DNA of 64,000 nucleotides from the NCBI RefSeq assembly GCF_017654505.1, contig NC_054535.1, positions 50,390,348 through 50,454,347 on the forward strand, in the 5' to 3' direction. The DNA is from Polyodon spathula (lineage: Eukaryota > Chordata > Actinopteri > Acipenseriformes > Polyodontidae). How positions within the stretch are numbered: position 1 is the stretch's first letter; each line of letters begins with the position of its first letter. The translations under genes were made by a program, and so were the position numbers. Of the stretch, positions 32,975 through 44,771 are shown one piece after another. The notes beneath the pieces are model-generated. The model made no database searches, was not told where the DNA came from, and saw nothing but the letters and a program-made list of their open reading frames with translations.

Positions 32975-33340
32975 GGTGTGCAATCTGAATGCCATAATTT
33001 ATGAAGGAAACAAAGTGAAAGCTCTACTTGATTCAAGGATTCACCTTAGTCTCTGCACATTTAGTAGAGGGGACTACATTGGAAAAGTCCCAGGATGTCA
33101 GTATTACCTGCATACATGGGGATACATACCGATATCCCATAGCTTTGGTTCACTTGGATACCCATGCCGGGTGTATCAACTGGCAGGTAGGTGTTGTGCC
33201 AACATTTCCGTATCAGGTAGTACTGGGGTGGGATTTCCCTGCCTTCTTTAAGTTATGGGACAAAAAAGGCGACTTGGAAGGGCCCAGCAAAATTGCTATA
33301 GGGGAGACTGAGCCAGCAAGTGACAAGCTAGGTATCTGAT
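32975..33340 (+). pseudogene. Gypsy protease
   Basis: NKVKALLDSRIHLSL carries the active-site strand with DSG changed to DSR, and a following frame gives GWDFPAFFKLW, the C-terminal 'LG.D.L' region. Frame changes near 33060. Confidence 0.7.
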
Positions 33341-33700
33341 TTCCTTTCGATGATCCAGACTTGTTCGGTATGGTCCAGTCTAAAAGGGAACAGAGAAACG
33401 GGACAGGTGTGAAAATAAATAAGTGTGAAAATGGATAGCACGAGTGAAAGCTTTCGCACTGTTGCAGTAATGGTTGGGCATGACCAATCCCATCCAGATG
33501 AACCAGAGGGGGAATTAGATTTACCAGATTTTGGGGTCAGCTCTGAGAACATTGGCACAGCCCAGCTAAATGACTCAAAGTTAAGTTATGCCAGAGGAAG
33601 AGTGACAATCATAAATGGGGTGCAAGTAATCTCTGAGACTCCTCTCATTCCTGTATTTTAGCCTGAAAATAAATTGTTGTATTGCGTAGATAAAAATGAG
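33341..33700 (+). other. Protease-integrase linker
   Basis: Acidic open stretch (33425-33660) with no catalytic motif, at the position of the poorly conserved linker. Confidence 0.45.
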
Positions 33701-34844
33701 GTGGATACCATCGAACAGTTAGTCATGCCACAACATTTTGTACACACTGTATTAGACTCAGCACACGGTCATGTATTGGGTGGACATTTAAAGGTTAAGA
33801 AAACAATGGAATGGGTGATTCAATGATTTTATTGGCCTTGGGGTACAGGTAGCTGTGGAGATCCATTGTAGCTCATGTCCAGAGTGTCAGCCTACTGCCC
33901 CTTTTAAGGCGTTCCGTAGTCCGCTAGTCCCATTACCCATCATTGAAACGTCATTTGAGGGTATTGCAATGGATTTATTTGGTCCTCTAGGGAAATCAGC
34001 TAGGGGGCACCAACACATCCTAGTGGTGCTAGATTATGCCACTCGGTATTCCAAGGCGGTATCCTTACGTAACTCATCAGCTAAAACAATAGCTAAAGAA
34101 CTGATGGTCATGTTTAGTAGAGTATGAATTCCTAAGGAGATACTGACAGACCAAGGCACTCCTTTTATGTCCCGGGTAACCAGGGAGTTGTGTAAGTTAC
34201 TTAATTACGTTTATCACCCCTTGATGGACGAGTTAGTTGAGAGATTTAATAAAACTCTCAAACTCATGTTATGTAAGGCTATCAATAAAGACGGAAAAAA
34301 CTAGGATTTGTTACCATATTTGTTGTTTGCAGTTAGAGAAGTGCCCTAAGTGTCCACAGGGTTTCAACCCTTTGAATTATTGTACAGTAGGCACCCTAGA
34401 GGCCTGTTGGATATTGAAAAATAAACTTGGGAATAGGAACCATTACCATTTAGCAGTGTGATAGAACAAATGCAGGATCGCTTTGCAGTGGTCATGCCCA
34501 TTGTAAACAAGCATAAGAAGAAAGCACAGGAAGCCCAAAAGACTTCCTATAATCGTACCGCTAGAGTCAGGGTCTGCCAGCCTGGCGATCGGGTTTTGGT
34601 GTTAGTCCCAGTGGTAGAAAGCAAGTTTTTAGCCACTTGGCGAGGCCCGTATGAAGTGATTGAACAAGTTTTGGAAGTAAACTACAAAGTAAGGCAGCCA
34701 GGTAGGAGAAAATCTGAACAAATATATGACATCAACCTGTTAAATGCTTGGAAAGATATCGAGGCCTTAGTAGTTGTAAAATCTTCATCACAACCTGAAC
34801 CATCAGTAAGGATAGGTGAGACTATCAAATCATCAAATACATGA
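33700..34844 (+). pseudogene. Gypsy integrase
   Basis: Decayed H2C2 zinc-binding region near 33760-33880 (HGHVLGGHLK, then SCPECQ), EGIAMDLFGPLGKS with the first catalytic Asp, LVVLDYATRYSKAV, a second Asp in LTDQGTPF near 34146, and LVERFNKTLK with the Glu near 34235. The C-terminal domain is 34458-34844 with VCQPGDRVLVLVPV and LATWRGPYEVIEQV. Several stops lie between these parts. Confidence 0.9.
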
Positions 34845-34913
34845 TACCCAGGCATTTTTAGGCAGGAATAAAGATGTATTTTCCACAGTACCAGGGAAAA
34901 TGGACATCATTAA

Positions 34914-35528
34914 TGTTCTGGACTCTTTAGTTGGTTTGAGTTCATTTTTTAAGTCAATTCCATTTGGCCACTAGATGGCGCTGTTTGCTTAAGTTCCTAT
35001 TTCCTGTAAAGAAGAATCCTTGTTAGCAACGGTGAAAGTCGCTCTGTGGAGCTGCAGATATCATCGAACTCCATCCTTCTTGCAATTATTTGTAGAAGCA
35101 TTGTCTGTAAGTAAAATCAATAATAACATACTCACCTTTCAATTCATGATGATATTTTATATGGATGATCGTTTGCGTGATAGATTTACGTATTTTCTTG
35201 ATAGTTGCATGGTCGGAGATATCTGTTCTATGTAATTGATTTTGCCATGTTTGGGGAATTATTTTGCATACGGCAGTATATTTCTGAGTTTATGATAATA
35301 TTATACCATACCTAAAAATACATGCTGTGCTATTAGTGAGAATTAAGCATAGTATTCAGCATACCCCTACTTACGGTTGTTTTCTGTATTTTATTTCAGT
35401 TTTACTCAGTTCCTAACACTGTACCTACAAACTGGTGTCAATAAAGCATCATTCAATACTACAGTTACTGGAAAGAGTTTATCTATCTGTTAAGCTTAAG
35501 AAGGGGACTCTTTTGCGAGGGCAGAATA
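34914..35528 (+). mobile_element. LTR-like insertion between integrase and RT
   Basis: 615 bp beginning TGTTCTGGAC and ending GGCAGAATA, flanked by ATTAA duplications (34909-34913 and 35529-35533). The Gypsy reading frame on the two sides rejoins in phase when one copy of the duplication is kept, so the limits are exact. It has an AATAAA at 35440. The TG...TA ends are unusual for an LTR. Confidence 0.8.
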
Positions 35529-35533
35529 ATTAA

Positions 35534-36330
35534 ACATGATAGTGTGATTGATGCGGGACAAAGAGTAAATCTCAAGCCCTGTCGTCTACCAGAAGCCAAA
35601 AGAAAGGTTATCAGTAGTGAGGTGAAGAAAATGCTGGATTTAGGTGTAATTGAGGAATCTCACAGTGAGTGGCCAAGCCCCATTGTTTTGGTGTCAAAAC
35701 CTGATGGCTTCATTATAGTTTGTAACAACTGTAGGAAATTAAACAGCACCTCAAAATTTGATGCCTATTCCATTCCGAGGTTAGTTGAGTCAATAGATCA
35801 ACTGGGTACCGCACAATATATCACCACACTGGATTTAACAAAAGGTTGTTGGCAGGTTGCCCTTACAGGAGTGGCCAAGGAAAAGATGGCTTTCTCCACC
35901 CCCGATGGGCTGTTTCAGTACACGGTGTTGCCGTTTGGGTTACATGTGGCTCCTGCCACATTTCAGCGAATGATGGACAGACATATGTGACCACATAAAG
36001 CGTATGCTGCTGCGTATTTAGACGATGTCATCACACACAGTACAGATTGGGACACACACCTCTAAAGTACAGGCAGTACTACAGTCCATATGAGGTGCTA
36101 AATGCGCCATAGCTCTGGAGGAAGCTAAGTATTTGAGATATATTATTAGCCGAGGGTTAGTAAAGCCTCAAACCAGTAAACTGGAAGCCATTCAAAGGTG
36201 GCCAAGGCCCATAAACAAAAGACAAGTCAGGCCATTTTTAAGGCTAACAGGATATTACAGAAGGTTTATACCTGGGTTTGCCTCAACCACTGCCCATCTC
36301 ACAGATTTTACCTGATCCAGAGGTCCGGTC
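35534..36330 (+). pseudogene. Gypsy reverse transcriptase
   Basis: Open from 35544 to 35990: DAGQRVNLKPCRLPEAKRK, EESHSEWPSPIVLVSKPDG, ITTLDLTKGCWQVAL, LPFGLHVAPATFQRMMDRH. After a stop, AAAYLDDVI near 36010 holds the catalytic YLDD box, and the thumb LVKPQTSKLEAIQRWPRP follows. A frame change near 36060 and the stop at 35988 inactivate it. Confidence 0.92.
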
Positions 36331-37370
36331 ATGGTAAAGTGGGACACCGAAGCAGAGTCAGCGTTCCAAGTACTGAACAATACCCTCTGTGCACAACGTG
36401 TGTTAGTCACTCCTGATTTTCCAAAGGAATTTGTTGTGCAAATGGATGCATCCGAAGTTGGGTTAGGGGAAGTTTTTTCTCAAGAAGTGCGGGGTGAGGA
36501 GGAATAAAATGACACAACCGTAGAAAAGCAGTGCTTAGCAATTAACCAGGACCGACATTACAAGTTTCCCTTTCCAGTTCAATGTCGGACCCTGTACAAC
36601 ACTATCAAAAAGACGTAAAGCACAGGTCTCTAGTCGTTTTTTCTGTGGAAATGAAGAGAAAACTTTTCAATGGCCGAGTGTGACTGATATGAGCCGAATG
36701 AAGCTGAAAAAAAGTTGTATCCAATAGCCCCATGCACCACAGAGACAACATGGACACAAACAAAGGAGATAGCTGTTTCCGCATCCAGCGCTCAAAGAAT
36801 ATCATAGACATTTGCAGAGCTTTTTGAGATGTTATAGTAATAATGTCTTGAATTGAGGAGTCTGGTGATAAAACGAGTGATCGGGAGAGGATTTATCAGT
36901 ATGCTTGTCTATAAAGAGGTATGTGAAAAATACAGCGAAAAAGGGGTGGTGCTTGGCTGGAGATGCAGTACTGAGTGTCCTTTTGTCAATTCAGTGCCTT
37001 TTAAATCTGTTTTACTCTGAAAAAAAAATTGAAACAGCGTGTGTAAAATAAACAGCGTGCATGAAAATAAATTGGACTCGGCATGCTTGACAAGTGCTGA
37101 ATAAATGGACCACTAATGGTTAAACGGGCACTCGAAACACTTAAATAGTTAGGGAGATGGTTTAAGTTAATTATGGCTGAAGTCCCACTTACATGGATGC
37201 ATCAAAATATAGAAAAGAATGCTAGTGTGACAAGATGGTTTTTAAGCTTGCAGCCTTTTAGCTATTCTGTTGAGCACAGAGCTGGAGCCAAACAATATAA
37301 TGCAGGTGGGTTGTCTCGAGTATACTGTTTTCTTCCAAGGTCGCTATACCCGATGGGTCTAGACTGGGGG
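36330..37370 (+). pseudogene. Gypsy RNase H, split by a MITE
   Basis: The N-terminal half has FVVQMDASEVGLGEVFSQ (first catalytic Asp, near 36440) and KQCLAIN to 36545. The C-terminal half resumes at 37124 with PLTWMHQNIEKNASVTRWFL and YSVEHRAGAKQYNAGGLSR. The 574 bp between is the piggyBac-type insertion. RNase H is the last domain before the polypurine tract. Confidence 0.92.
36546..37119 (+). mobile_element. piggyBac-type MITE inserted in RNase H
   Basis: 574 bp with TTAA on both sides (36542-36545 and 37120-37123). The RNase H codons on either side continue in frame if one TTAA is retained. Similar over most of its length to the reverse complement of 49662-50220. Terminal bases CCAGGACC and, inverted, CCATTAGTGGTCC are eroded relative to the other copy. 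No transposase. Confidence 0.88.
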
Positions 37371-37373
37371 GGA
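37361..37373 (+). promoter_or_regulatory. Polypurine tract
   Basis: AGACTGGGGGGGA immediately before the 3' LTR, the usual plus-strand primer site. Confidence 0.75.
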
Positions 37374-37375
37374 TG

Positions 37376-37995
37376 TGTGACGAAAAGTTATGGAGGGGCA
37401 ATATGTTGGTCCAAAAACAGTGAACAGTTTATGTCCTCTGTAACAGAGCAAATAATAAATGTAGTCCTTGAAGTCATAGGGAGGACTACATGACCCAGAA
37501 ACCCAGGAGGTTTTTGAACATAGCCGATCAAGAATAAACCAAGGAGTTGGTTAATGCGGTACACCTGCTGCTAATTTACTTAATGCGGCACACCTGCATC
37601 TGATTAGGCAAGGTATTTAAACAGCTCAAAAAAAGACTGTTTGGTGCTGGGAAAAGGGGAGATCTGTGTGCTGAGACCTATAAACAAAAGAGGGTATTAT
37701 AGTTTATGAAGACTTGTGTAATTATCAGTAAACAGCTTAGCCAGCCAATATTTAGTTAGAACTGAATCACGGGTTTAGGTAGGACTCCAAAGAGGAGTTA
37801 GGTTTTTGTTTTGTTCTGTTTTGTTTATGAATTTACACAGCATACCTCTTGTCAGAGGACGCTGTAATCAATAAAAGTGCAGGCATCTCCCTGTTTGGAC
37901 TTGAAATACTGTTGTCTGCACTGGTTCATTTACACTAGAAGACAGTGGTCAAGATCCTGGAAAGTGGCAAAATTATTACAAAAGAAGGACTTTTG

Positions 37996-37999
<4 letters not shown>
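37376..37999 (+). repeat. Gypsy 3' LTR
   Basis: Starts TGTGACGAAAAG and aligns with the 5' LTR through TTTTGTCAC. The last base and any target duplication are obscured by the adjoining TA expansion. Confidence 0.92.

Positions 38000-38079
<80 letters not shown>
38000..38079. repeat. (TA)n microsatellite
   Basis: 80 bases of TA beginning exactly where the Gypsy 3' LTR ends. Confidence 0.97.
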
Positions 38080-38080
<1 letters not shown>

Positions 38081-38404
38081 TGTGTATTTTAACGACTGTG
38101 TGATATGAACCGAGTGTAACCCCAAAGTCGCTGGCACACTGCCAGCCCAACTTCTTTTCTCTTTTGTCCCGCTGTGAAATTAGGGGGTAACCAGGTCCAG
38201 TTGGACTGTATAAAATGGGCTGTTGGTGTATGGGTTATTGTGTCATCAGATAAGTTCATGTTGTGTGTTTCCCGACTGCCCACAGCAGCTTGCTACAATT
38301 ATGTCATTTAGTATTTAGTTAAAACAGTAATGTGATTCTGTTCATTTATTGTCCAAGTGTGTTATTTAAAAGTTCCTTTGAAGATGTCCGAAGCCAGGAA
38401 CGGT

Positions 38405-38490
38405 CCTACTACTCGTCAAAAAAAATTGCAATGACTACAAGGCACTGACAGATTCTAGTTGTTGATTTTTTTTGACGGGCAGTACTGTAG
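38405..38490. mobile_element. Tiny foldback element
   Basis: Near-palindromic ends ACTACTCGTCAAAAAAAAT and, inverted, ACTGCCCGTCAAAAAAAAT around a short core. About 86 bp in all, a minimal MITE or decayed terminal-repeat pair. Confidence 0.5.
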
Positions 38491-38644
38491 CCTATATTAT
38501 GGATTATGTACTTGCTTTAAGTAATGGGAAATAACGTACAAAATAGGCTGAGCTTCACAACTATAACTCACCCACTCAACAGCTGTATTATCACCAGGCC
38601 TGTCACTTCTGTTTCTGGTGAAACAACCACAAAAGAGGAATAAG

Positions 38645-38646
<2 letters not shown>

Positions 38647-38732
<86 letters not shown>
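38647..38732. repeat. (ATT)n joined to (AAT)n, a perfect palindrome
   Basis: About 44 bases of ATT repeats turn directly into about 42 bases of AAT repeats at 38690/38691, so the tract is self-complementary with no spacer. Confidence 0.95.
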
Positions 38733-38735
<3 letters not shown>

Positions 38736-39063
38736 GACAATGAAGTCATTGTTTTTTTTTAACGTACTTTATAAAATTTTTTCCAATGTATGATATGATC
38801 ATAAAGGAAAGTTAAATTGGAACCTGTAGCAACTTGCTGGCATTTCTGCCATGTCTTCTGTTTGAAAGTGTTGCCTTGGCACTGTGTGATCTTCATCATA
38901 AAGTCATTTCTTATAAGGTCCGTGTAGTGGTCAAACAGGTGGCATTATTAGAAAATGTTGTTAAATTATTCCCAGGGGGAAAAAAACAACAACTTGTTTA
39001 TCAAATAAATGTGTCAGCAGTTCACAATGTTGTACCACGTTGTACCTAGCAAGGCGCACCCAT
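38733..39063. other. Unassigned stretch
   Basis: No coding motif. Confidence 0.4.
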
Positions 39064-40335
39064 CTTTTTTTTTTTTCTTTTTTTTTTAATTACATTTTTA
39101 TTGAAAAATTATATACAAAATGAACAGAAAAATATCGGAAAGATTCCATCCCCCCCTCCCCCTACCCCTTCGTTACACAGGTTGACGACAAATAAATGAG
39201 CAGTGCACATTGATCATAACAATAGTAATTTCTTAATTGTAGTTGCCGGGTCTCTCCACATCAGTAAGGTGGAAATTTTGGCTCCATTAACTCTGGCTGA
39301 AGACATCTCCAAAAAATTAATGTCTAAAAACACCTGTAGCCTGTGCCGCATGGAGAGTTGATGAGGAGGGAGCCAGTGCTGCACAATCATTTTCTTGGCA
39401 ACAGTCATGCTTGCCAGCCACAATCTACGTTCATTCTCAGAGAGAGGAAATTTAGAAACATCACCCAGGAGAAAAAGTGCAGGGTCCAGTGGGAAGCTCC
39501 TTCAGAGAATAGCAGAAATGGAATCAGCTACCTGCCCCCAAAAAAGCATCTGGACAGTCCCATAGTATATGCATGTGCCTGGTACTCCTAGGTTGCACAA
39601 AGTACAACATGGGTGGGGGCTAGCCCCATAAAATCTCTTTTACGAGGGGTCAAATAAGTTTTGTGCATATTTTAAAGTGAATAAATTGGTGATTTGGATT
39701 TTTAGACGCTCCAAAAACACTACCCCACACTGCTTCCCAGTCTATAGTCCCTCCTGACTGTGCTATATCTTTTTCCCATAGCTTTAAACATGAGATAGGA
39801 GCAGGGAAGTATGCAGTGAGATGTTTATATATGGGAAACTAAGCCCTTAGGTGCTGCCCCCAGGACCCAGTCCACTACTGGGTGACGGATTAAGTTGGAA
39901 CCCCAGGGAACATCATATGTTTTTACAGCAGATCTCAGTCTAAAATAAAAAAAAAAAAACAAAGAGGTGCTAGGGATACTTTAGCGAGACACTAGGTCCT
40001 GGAACTCTAGGACAGACTCCTGACCGGCTACATTGTTCAACACGTGTATACCCCTCAGGGCCCACGAGTCCAAGGAAAAGGGTTTGCCACCGGTTAAAAT
40101 ATTGTTGTTCCAAATGGGTGAATGTCTGAGCCACTTAAATTTAAAACCCAGTGTTTTTTCCACTGCCCGAAAGGTTTGCACAGTGTATGCGATTATGTGG
40201 CCATAGTGCAGTGAACACTTTTTGTAAATGAGGGTGCACCCACCTTCCCCTCCCCTTCTCACACTACCGCTGCTAATTTCCTGCCTTTTGGCATTTAGCT
40301 CAGACACCCATCTGTGACTTTGAGTCATTTTAGGC
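39064..40335 (-). mobile_element. L1/Tx1-like LINE, 5'-truncated 3' end
   Basis: The minus-strand translation near 40140 gives FKWLRHSPIWNN then GGKPFSLDSWALRGIHVLNN, and near 39580-39220 a MLFWGQVADSIS segment followed by LSENERRLWLASMTVAKK. These are the C-terminal region of L1-clade ORF2 after RT. A T-rich run at 39064-39088 is the poly(A) tail seen from the other strand. Frame breaks occur near 39980 and 39430. Confidence 0.7.
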
Positions 40336-41290
40336 TATGCAAAACTGCACACAGCCGATGGGAAGTTAAAGAACTCAAAACTTTCACAATACTGTATAGA
40401 AACTTAATATAAGAGCTTATTAAAGCAACTGAATTAGTAAGCACATTAAAACAACTATAAAAACACATTCTCACACAATTTAACCATAATGATTAAAAAC
40501 AACTTAACCATAAAACACACACACATACACATAATGTAAAACTTATAATTAGTAACATAATTAATACCTCATGCAGAAAGCCATCACTAAAGTACATTGG
40601 CTCGAACTGACCATTGCCCAGAGCTGTTAACTTCAACAGCCAGCGGTTCAGCACCCTGTTCACACCGAACTCGATGCGTATGTCGCCCCTTGGCACTGTA
40701 TTGCCGCAGACCACTGTTCATGCCGAAGACAGCAGGGTGAAAATAGTGGCCTGTTTTTACATTTATATTTCTTTGAACAGTAAATAGAAGAGACTCTATT
40801 AGAGAAAGGGAAACTTTTTTTATTATTCTGTAAAGTCGATCGCATGGCAAATTACAATTCGTTTTATTTACGAAAAGCATCGTTTAATTTCCATGCACGT
40901 TTTAAGAATGTTGTTAAAATAAAATAAATACATATACCCTTTATTAAACCAAATAAAACATTTAATTGCTATTTTAAACATTTGTTTCTCTGTGGCAATG
41001 GTGATTTTATTAAACAGCAAATGCTATGAATAGCAAGGTGCATATATTATTTTCAATGTGGAGTTTAACAAAACATTAAAATACTATTGCATTGCATAGG
41101 GCATCAAGGTGCTACAGTATATAAAAGTAAATATAATTTTGTGCTGTTCAGTGGTAATCTTACACTTTTGCACAATTCAAAAATCTGTTTTTAGTCTCTG
41201 ATTTGGTCTCTATATCACTCTAAAAATAAAAAAAAAAGTGGAGTGGAGTTACACTTAAGTTCAACATCCTCTCAACCCTTATATATACTG
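40336..41290. other. Unassigned stretch
   Basis: AT-rich. An open frame on the minus strand near 40587-40880 has no recognisable motif. Confidence 0.35.
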
Positions 41291-41305
41291 AGCACCAAAT
41301 AAACT

Positions 41306-41384
41306 TATCACTGATATTTGAGCATTAAAAGAAACGTATCGCTTATATTTAAACATCAAAAGAAACCTATCGCTTATATTTGGA
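41306..41384. repeat. Tandem repeat, about 31 bp unit
   Basis: Two full copies and a partial one of a unit containing AAAGAAACSTATCGCTTATA, next to the Tc1 fragment and probably part of its terminal region. Confidence 0.75.
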
Positions 41385-41457
41385 TAACATTCACTAGATG
41401 TGATCAAAAAATGACAAACTGTTTTAGAGCAGGTGCAGTGACTTTTTATTGTGCTGA

Positions 41458-41690
41458 TTAACAATTGACATCATGAAGATGCTGCAAAATGATCTGTCGA
41501 TCTTGGGCAGGTATTGTGACTCTTGGTCTCCCAGTTCGTGTCCTGTCATTGACAGAGTGTGTCTGCTTATACCATCTCGCCAGATTAGAAATTGCTAGCA
41601 CCAAAGATGGCGAGCTACAGTACACTGCCCTAGTCCAGCCTCCAACATCCCAATTGTAGGAAGGAGCTGCTCTCGTGACAGACATCGCAT
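41458..41690 (-). pseudogene. Tc1-like transposase, N-terminal fragment
   Basis: Contains ISNLARWYKQTHSVNDRTRT then GRPRVTIPAQDRQI, the second helix-turn-helix and linker (GRP box) of Tc1-type transposases. The catalytic half is absent. Confidence 0.8.
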
Positions 41691-43574
41691 TTCTGTGATT
41701 TTCTTTATTGCTTTTATTTAACCTTGCAATTCAACAGATGAAATCACTCCATACCCAGTGTCCAATCAACTGTCTCAATAATAAGGTGATTAAATGCATA
41801 TGCTTCAGTCACAGTCATTCAAGCGTGTCATGGTCAAGGATGAATGATCTTTTGGTGCGCGGTATATATATATATATATATATATATGCTGTATTTCTTC
41901 CCAGAGTAAGAAAAAAAGTCCATAACTCTCTCAGAAAAGGAAACAGGAAGAGAGATGTGCAAGAAGTTGTTTCGTTCTAAAGCACCAATCGAGGTATGGC
42001 ATGCCAGTTTGGTTCTTTAGTTACACTATCATAATGACAGTCCTCCTTTATCAAGTCTGCAAGCTGGTATCAATCACTTTTCGAATGACACATCATACAG
42101 TAGAAAAAGTGAATTTAACAAATGCCGCAGAATGTAACATTGCTAACAACATATTCTTAGCAGTAATTGCAAAACTAAGACAAAGTGGAAAAGACAAAAC
42201 AACACACCATCCCCAAATAACACCAGCAGAGTTGGAGAAGCTAAAAAAAAAAAACTCGCGCAAGGCACAAGCAAGCATTATCATACAGATTCCATTGCTT
42301 TCACCTGCAGCTCCCCCTCTGGCAGTACAGCAGTCAACAGTAAACATTTATTTAAAAAATCACTGATTTATAAAAGTTTTATCAGATGTATTTATTTAAT
42401 TTACTAAGTTTAAATATGTATGTCCATTAATGATGAAATAGTAAATTAGCAAGTAATATGTTAATTTAATTGATATGCAGAAATTATTTATCTGTTGTAT
42501 AGAAATAGTTAAAAACCAATGGTCATAAAATCTTCAGCTTTAAACATTTTACCTTGTCTAATCCAAGGGTTTTTTTGTTTGTTTGTTTGTTTTTTTTTAC
42601 ACGGTTTTTCTGTATTCTGTTTGAGGTGAAAAAAATTAAAGAGAACTATTTTGTCAGCAACATTCGTTTACTAGCCTTGTCAGTAATGTGATATCATCTT
42701 TTACACAAAATATGGGAGCTGAACAGAGCAAAATTACTCAATATAGCCATATTTCAACTATACTGTGTAAGCTGTCAGATTTGAAGAGGTGCAAATTGTA
42801 GCTACTGAAGCAGATGAATTATATTGTAAAAAATAGTTTTGTTTTTTTTAGTTTCTGGTTATTAGCGATAGCAAAAGAAGACACTATATAGATTGGTGGA
42901 CAGATACAGGTAAATAAATAGATATTATATGTGGGCTTCATTCATCTTGTGTAACACCTAATTCCATACCACTCTTGAATAATGTAAATGTTTCACTGTG
43001 TCCTCACTGCTTTTGACTGTTCCTACCAACAGCTATTAAAATGTCAGGCTCAGTTTTATTTGCCCCTTATTTACACAGACGGTTTGCTAATACACTAACT
43101 TTTACATGATATACTGAAGGGCATACACACACTGGACCCTTGCTGTGAGACGAGGCACCATCTGATCACTTTACAGATGGCATGCTGTTTTTTTTTTTTA
43201 CTGCCACAACTGTGAAGTGTGAAATGGAAATATGCATAGGCAGGCAAAGCGTCACCTAGCAGCTGCATTCAAACTAAACTGGGACCCACACCTTGAGATA
43301 CGATACCGCAATTACTTTACATGCGTCTTCCAATGGATCACCAGAGGGAATTTCATGGGACATTTATTAAACAAAAACGTTAGAAAAAAAGAAAAGTGGA
43401 GATCATTGCTGTTGTTTTCCCTGGCTACTTTAAAGTTAATATCTTTTATAAATAAACTTTTTTGCTGGTTTTCATCAATAAAAAAATAAATAATATATGT
43501 GATTATATATCTATACATATGTATTTTCAATGTTTTGTAATACTTAATTGTATAAAGATTAAAAAGTGAGACTC

Positions 43575-43577
<3 letters not shown>
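41691..43577. other. Unassigned stretch with a short TA repeat
   Basis: TA tract at 41863-41887. Otherwise no coding family recognised. The open frame at 42001-42366 has no motif and starts in a low-complexity context. Confidence 0.35.
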
Positions 43578-43612
<35 letters not shown>

Positions 43613-43640
43613 ATATATATCATATATAGATATATATCTA
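43578..43640. repeat. (TA)-rich simple repeat
   Basis: TA tract passing into imperfect ATATATC/GATATAT palindromic units. Confidence 0.9.
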
Positions 43641-44345
43641 TAGTTTTCTATATAAAATAGTTATGTTTCTAACATCACAAAGTAAGAAAGCAGTCCTTAG
43701 TTATGGTGAATTAACCATCCGTGCATACTGCAGCTCGTTTAATTGTTGATATTAGTGGTGTGGACTGGTCGCTCACTCACAAAAACTAAGACATGACCAC
43801 TGTTGTTGTGCAGCTAAATCTTTTTACATTTTATTTGCTTAAAAACATTTTGATTCAAACAGAACAAAGAAAAAATGCGTGGATAGTGTTCTACATCACA
43901 AACCCCCCACAGACTTCTACACAAAAGGCCATGGGACCTTGTCTCAACAAGACAGAAAAACATGGTGACTGAACCTTAAAAGGTTGTCTCTCCAAGGAAG
44001 CATTTAGGCATGCTCACTCAAGTCTGTCCTCTATATGCTCTGTCTCGGTTGCCTCTAATGAGCAATACAAATTCATCACAACCACTAATGCTTATTACGC
44101 TGAAGAGCAGTGACAGCAGAACCACGGGGGGGCGGGGGTTAAGTTTCTATTTATTTAAATATGTCTTATTGCTTCACAGTCCCGTGCCAAACAGACAAAT
44201 ACAGCAAATCAGCAAGCTGTATATGTCTGATTGATGGAAATGACCCTCACAGGAAGCACGATCAGCACAAACACATATAGTCTACTAGAAGTTTTGGTTT
44301 TTACTTTCAGTAATACATTTGAGCACCTACTGATAACTTAAATAC
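43641..44345. other. Unassigned stretch
   Basis: No motif recognised. Confidence 0.35.
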
Positions 44346-44771
44346 TGTAGCGTTTCAACAAGGAGGCAGAAAACAGGAGAGACGTGCTTCTTAATTTTCA
44401 AATCCTTTCTCTTTATTTATTTCTCTGGATGCTCTCATCACCCAGACCTGAGACCACAGTTCTGTCAGCAACACAAGATGCACACACAGGAACACAGCAA
44501 CCATGGCAACCAGAACAACAACAACACTGAATGGCATTGCAGCATCTTCTATAGATTTAGCTCCTCCCCATATGTAGATAATGGAAGAGCGACTACTACT
44601 ACTGGTCCTCAGCCGCCCACTTCGGGGCAGTGGGAACACACACAGAACACGTTTACACAGAGTGGTTTACAGACCGGGGAGACACAGACCACGTGCAGCA
44701 TGACTGATACAGGCAGACAGGACCAATCACAGGGAAGACACAACATGCCCACACACAGGCTAGCTGTTACA
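44346..44771 (+). other. LTR-like dispersed repeat, copy 1
   Basis: Begins TGTAGCG and ends TGTTACA. An internal part (about 44420-44560, with GGATGCTCTC, AGGAACACA and TGAATGGCAT) recurs inverted at 59450-59645. The ends suggest an LTR, but I find no target duplication. Confidence 0.45.

Larger units (their letters stand above)
31351..37999 (+). mobile_element. Complete Gypsy retrotransposon with integrase before RT (Gmr1-like)
   Basis: 5' LTR 31351-31940, primer-binding site 31943, gag, zinc knuckle, protease, integrase, RT, RNase H, polypurine tract and 3' LTR 37376-37999. The pol order protease-integrase-RT-RNase H is that described for the Gmr1 group of deuterostome Ty3/gypsy elements. 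The copy is disabled by many stops, by an LTR-like insertion (34914-35528) and by a piggyBac-type MITE (36546-37119). LTRs are visibly diverged, indicating an old insertion. Confidence 0.92.

Noticed and set aside
39343..39591. Plus-strand 82-codon open frame
   Set aside because: Antisense to the L1-like C-terminal region.
41306..41384. Short tandem repeat considered as a CRISPR array
   Set aside because: Direct head-to-tail copies without spacers, next to a Tc1 fragment.
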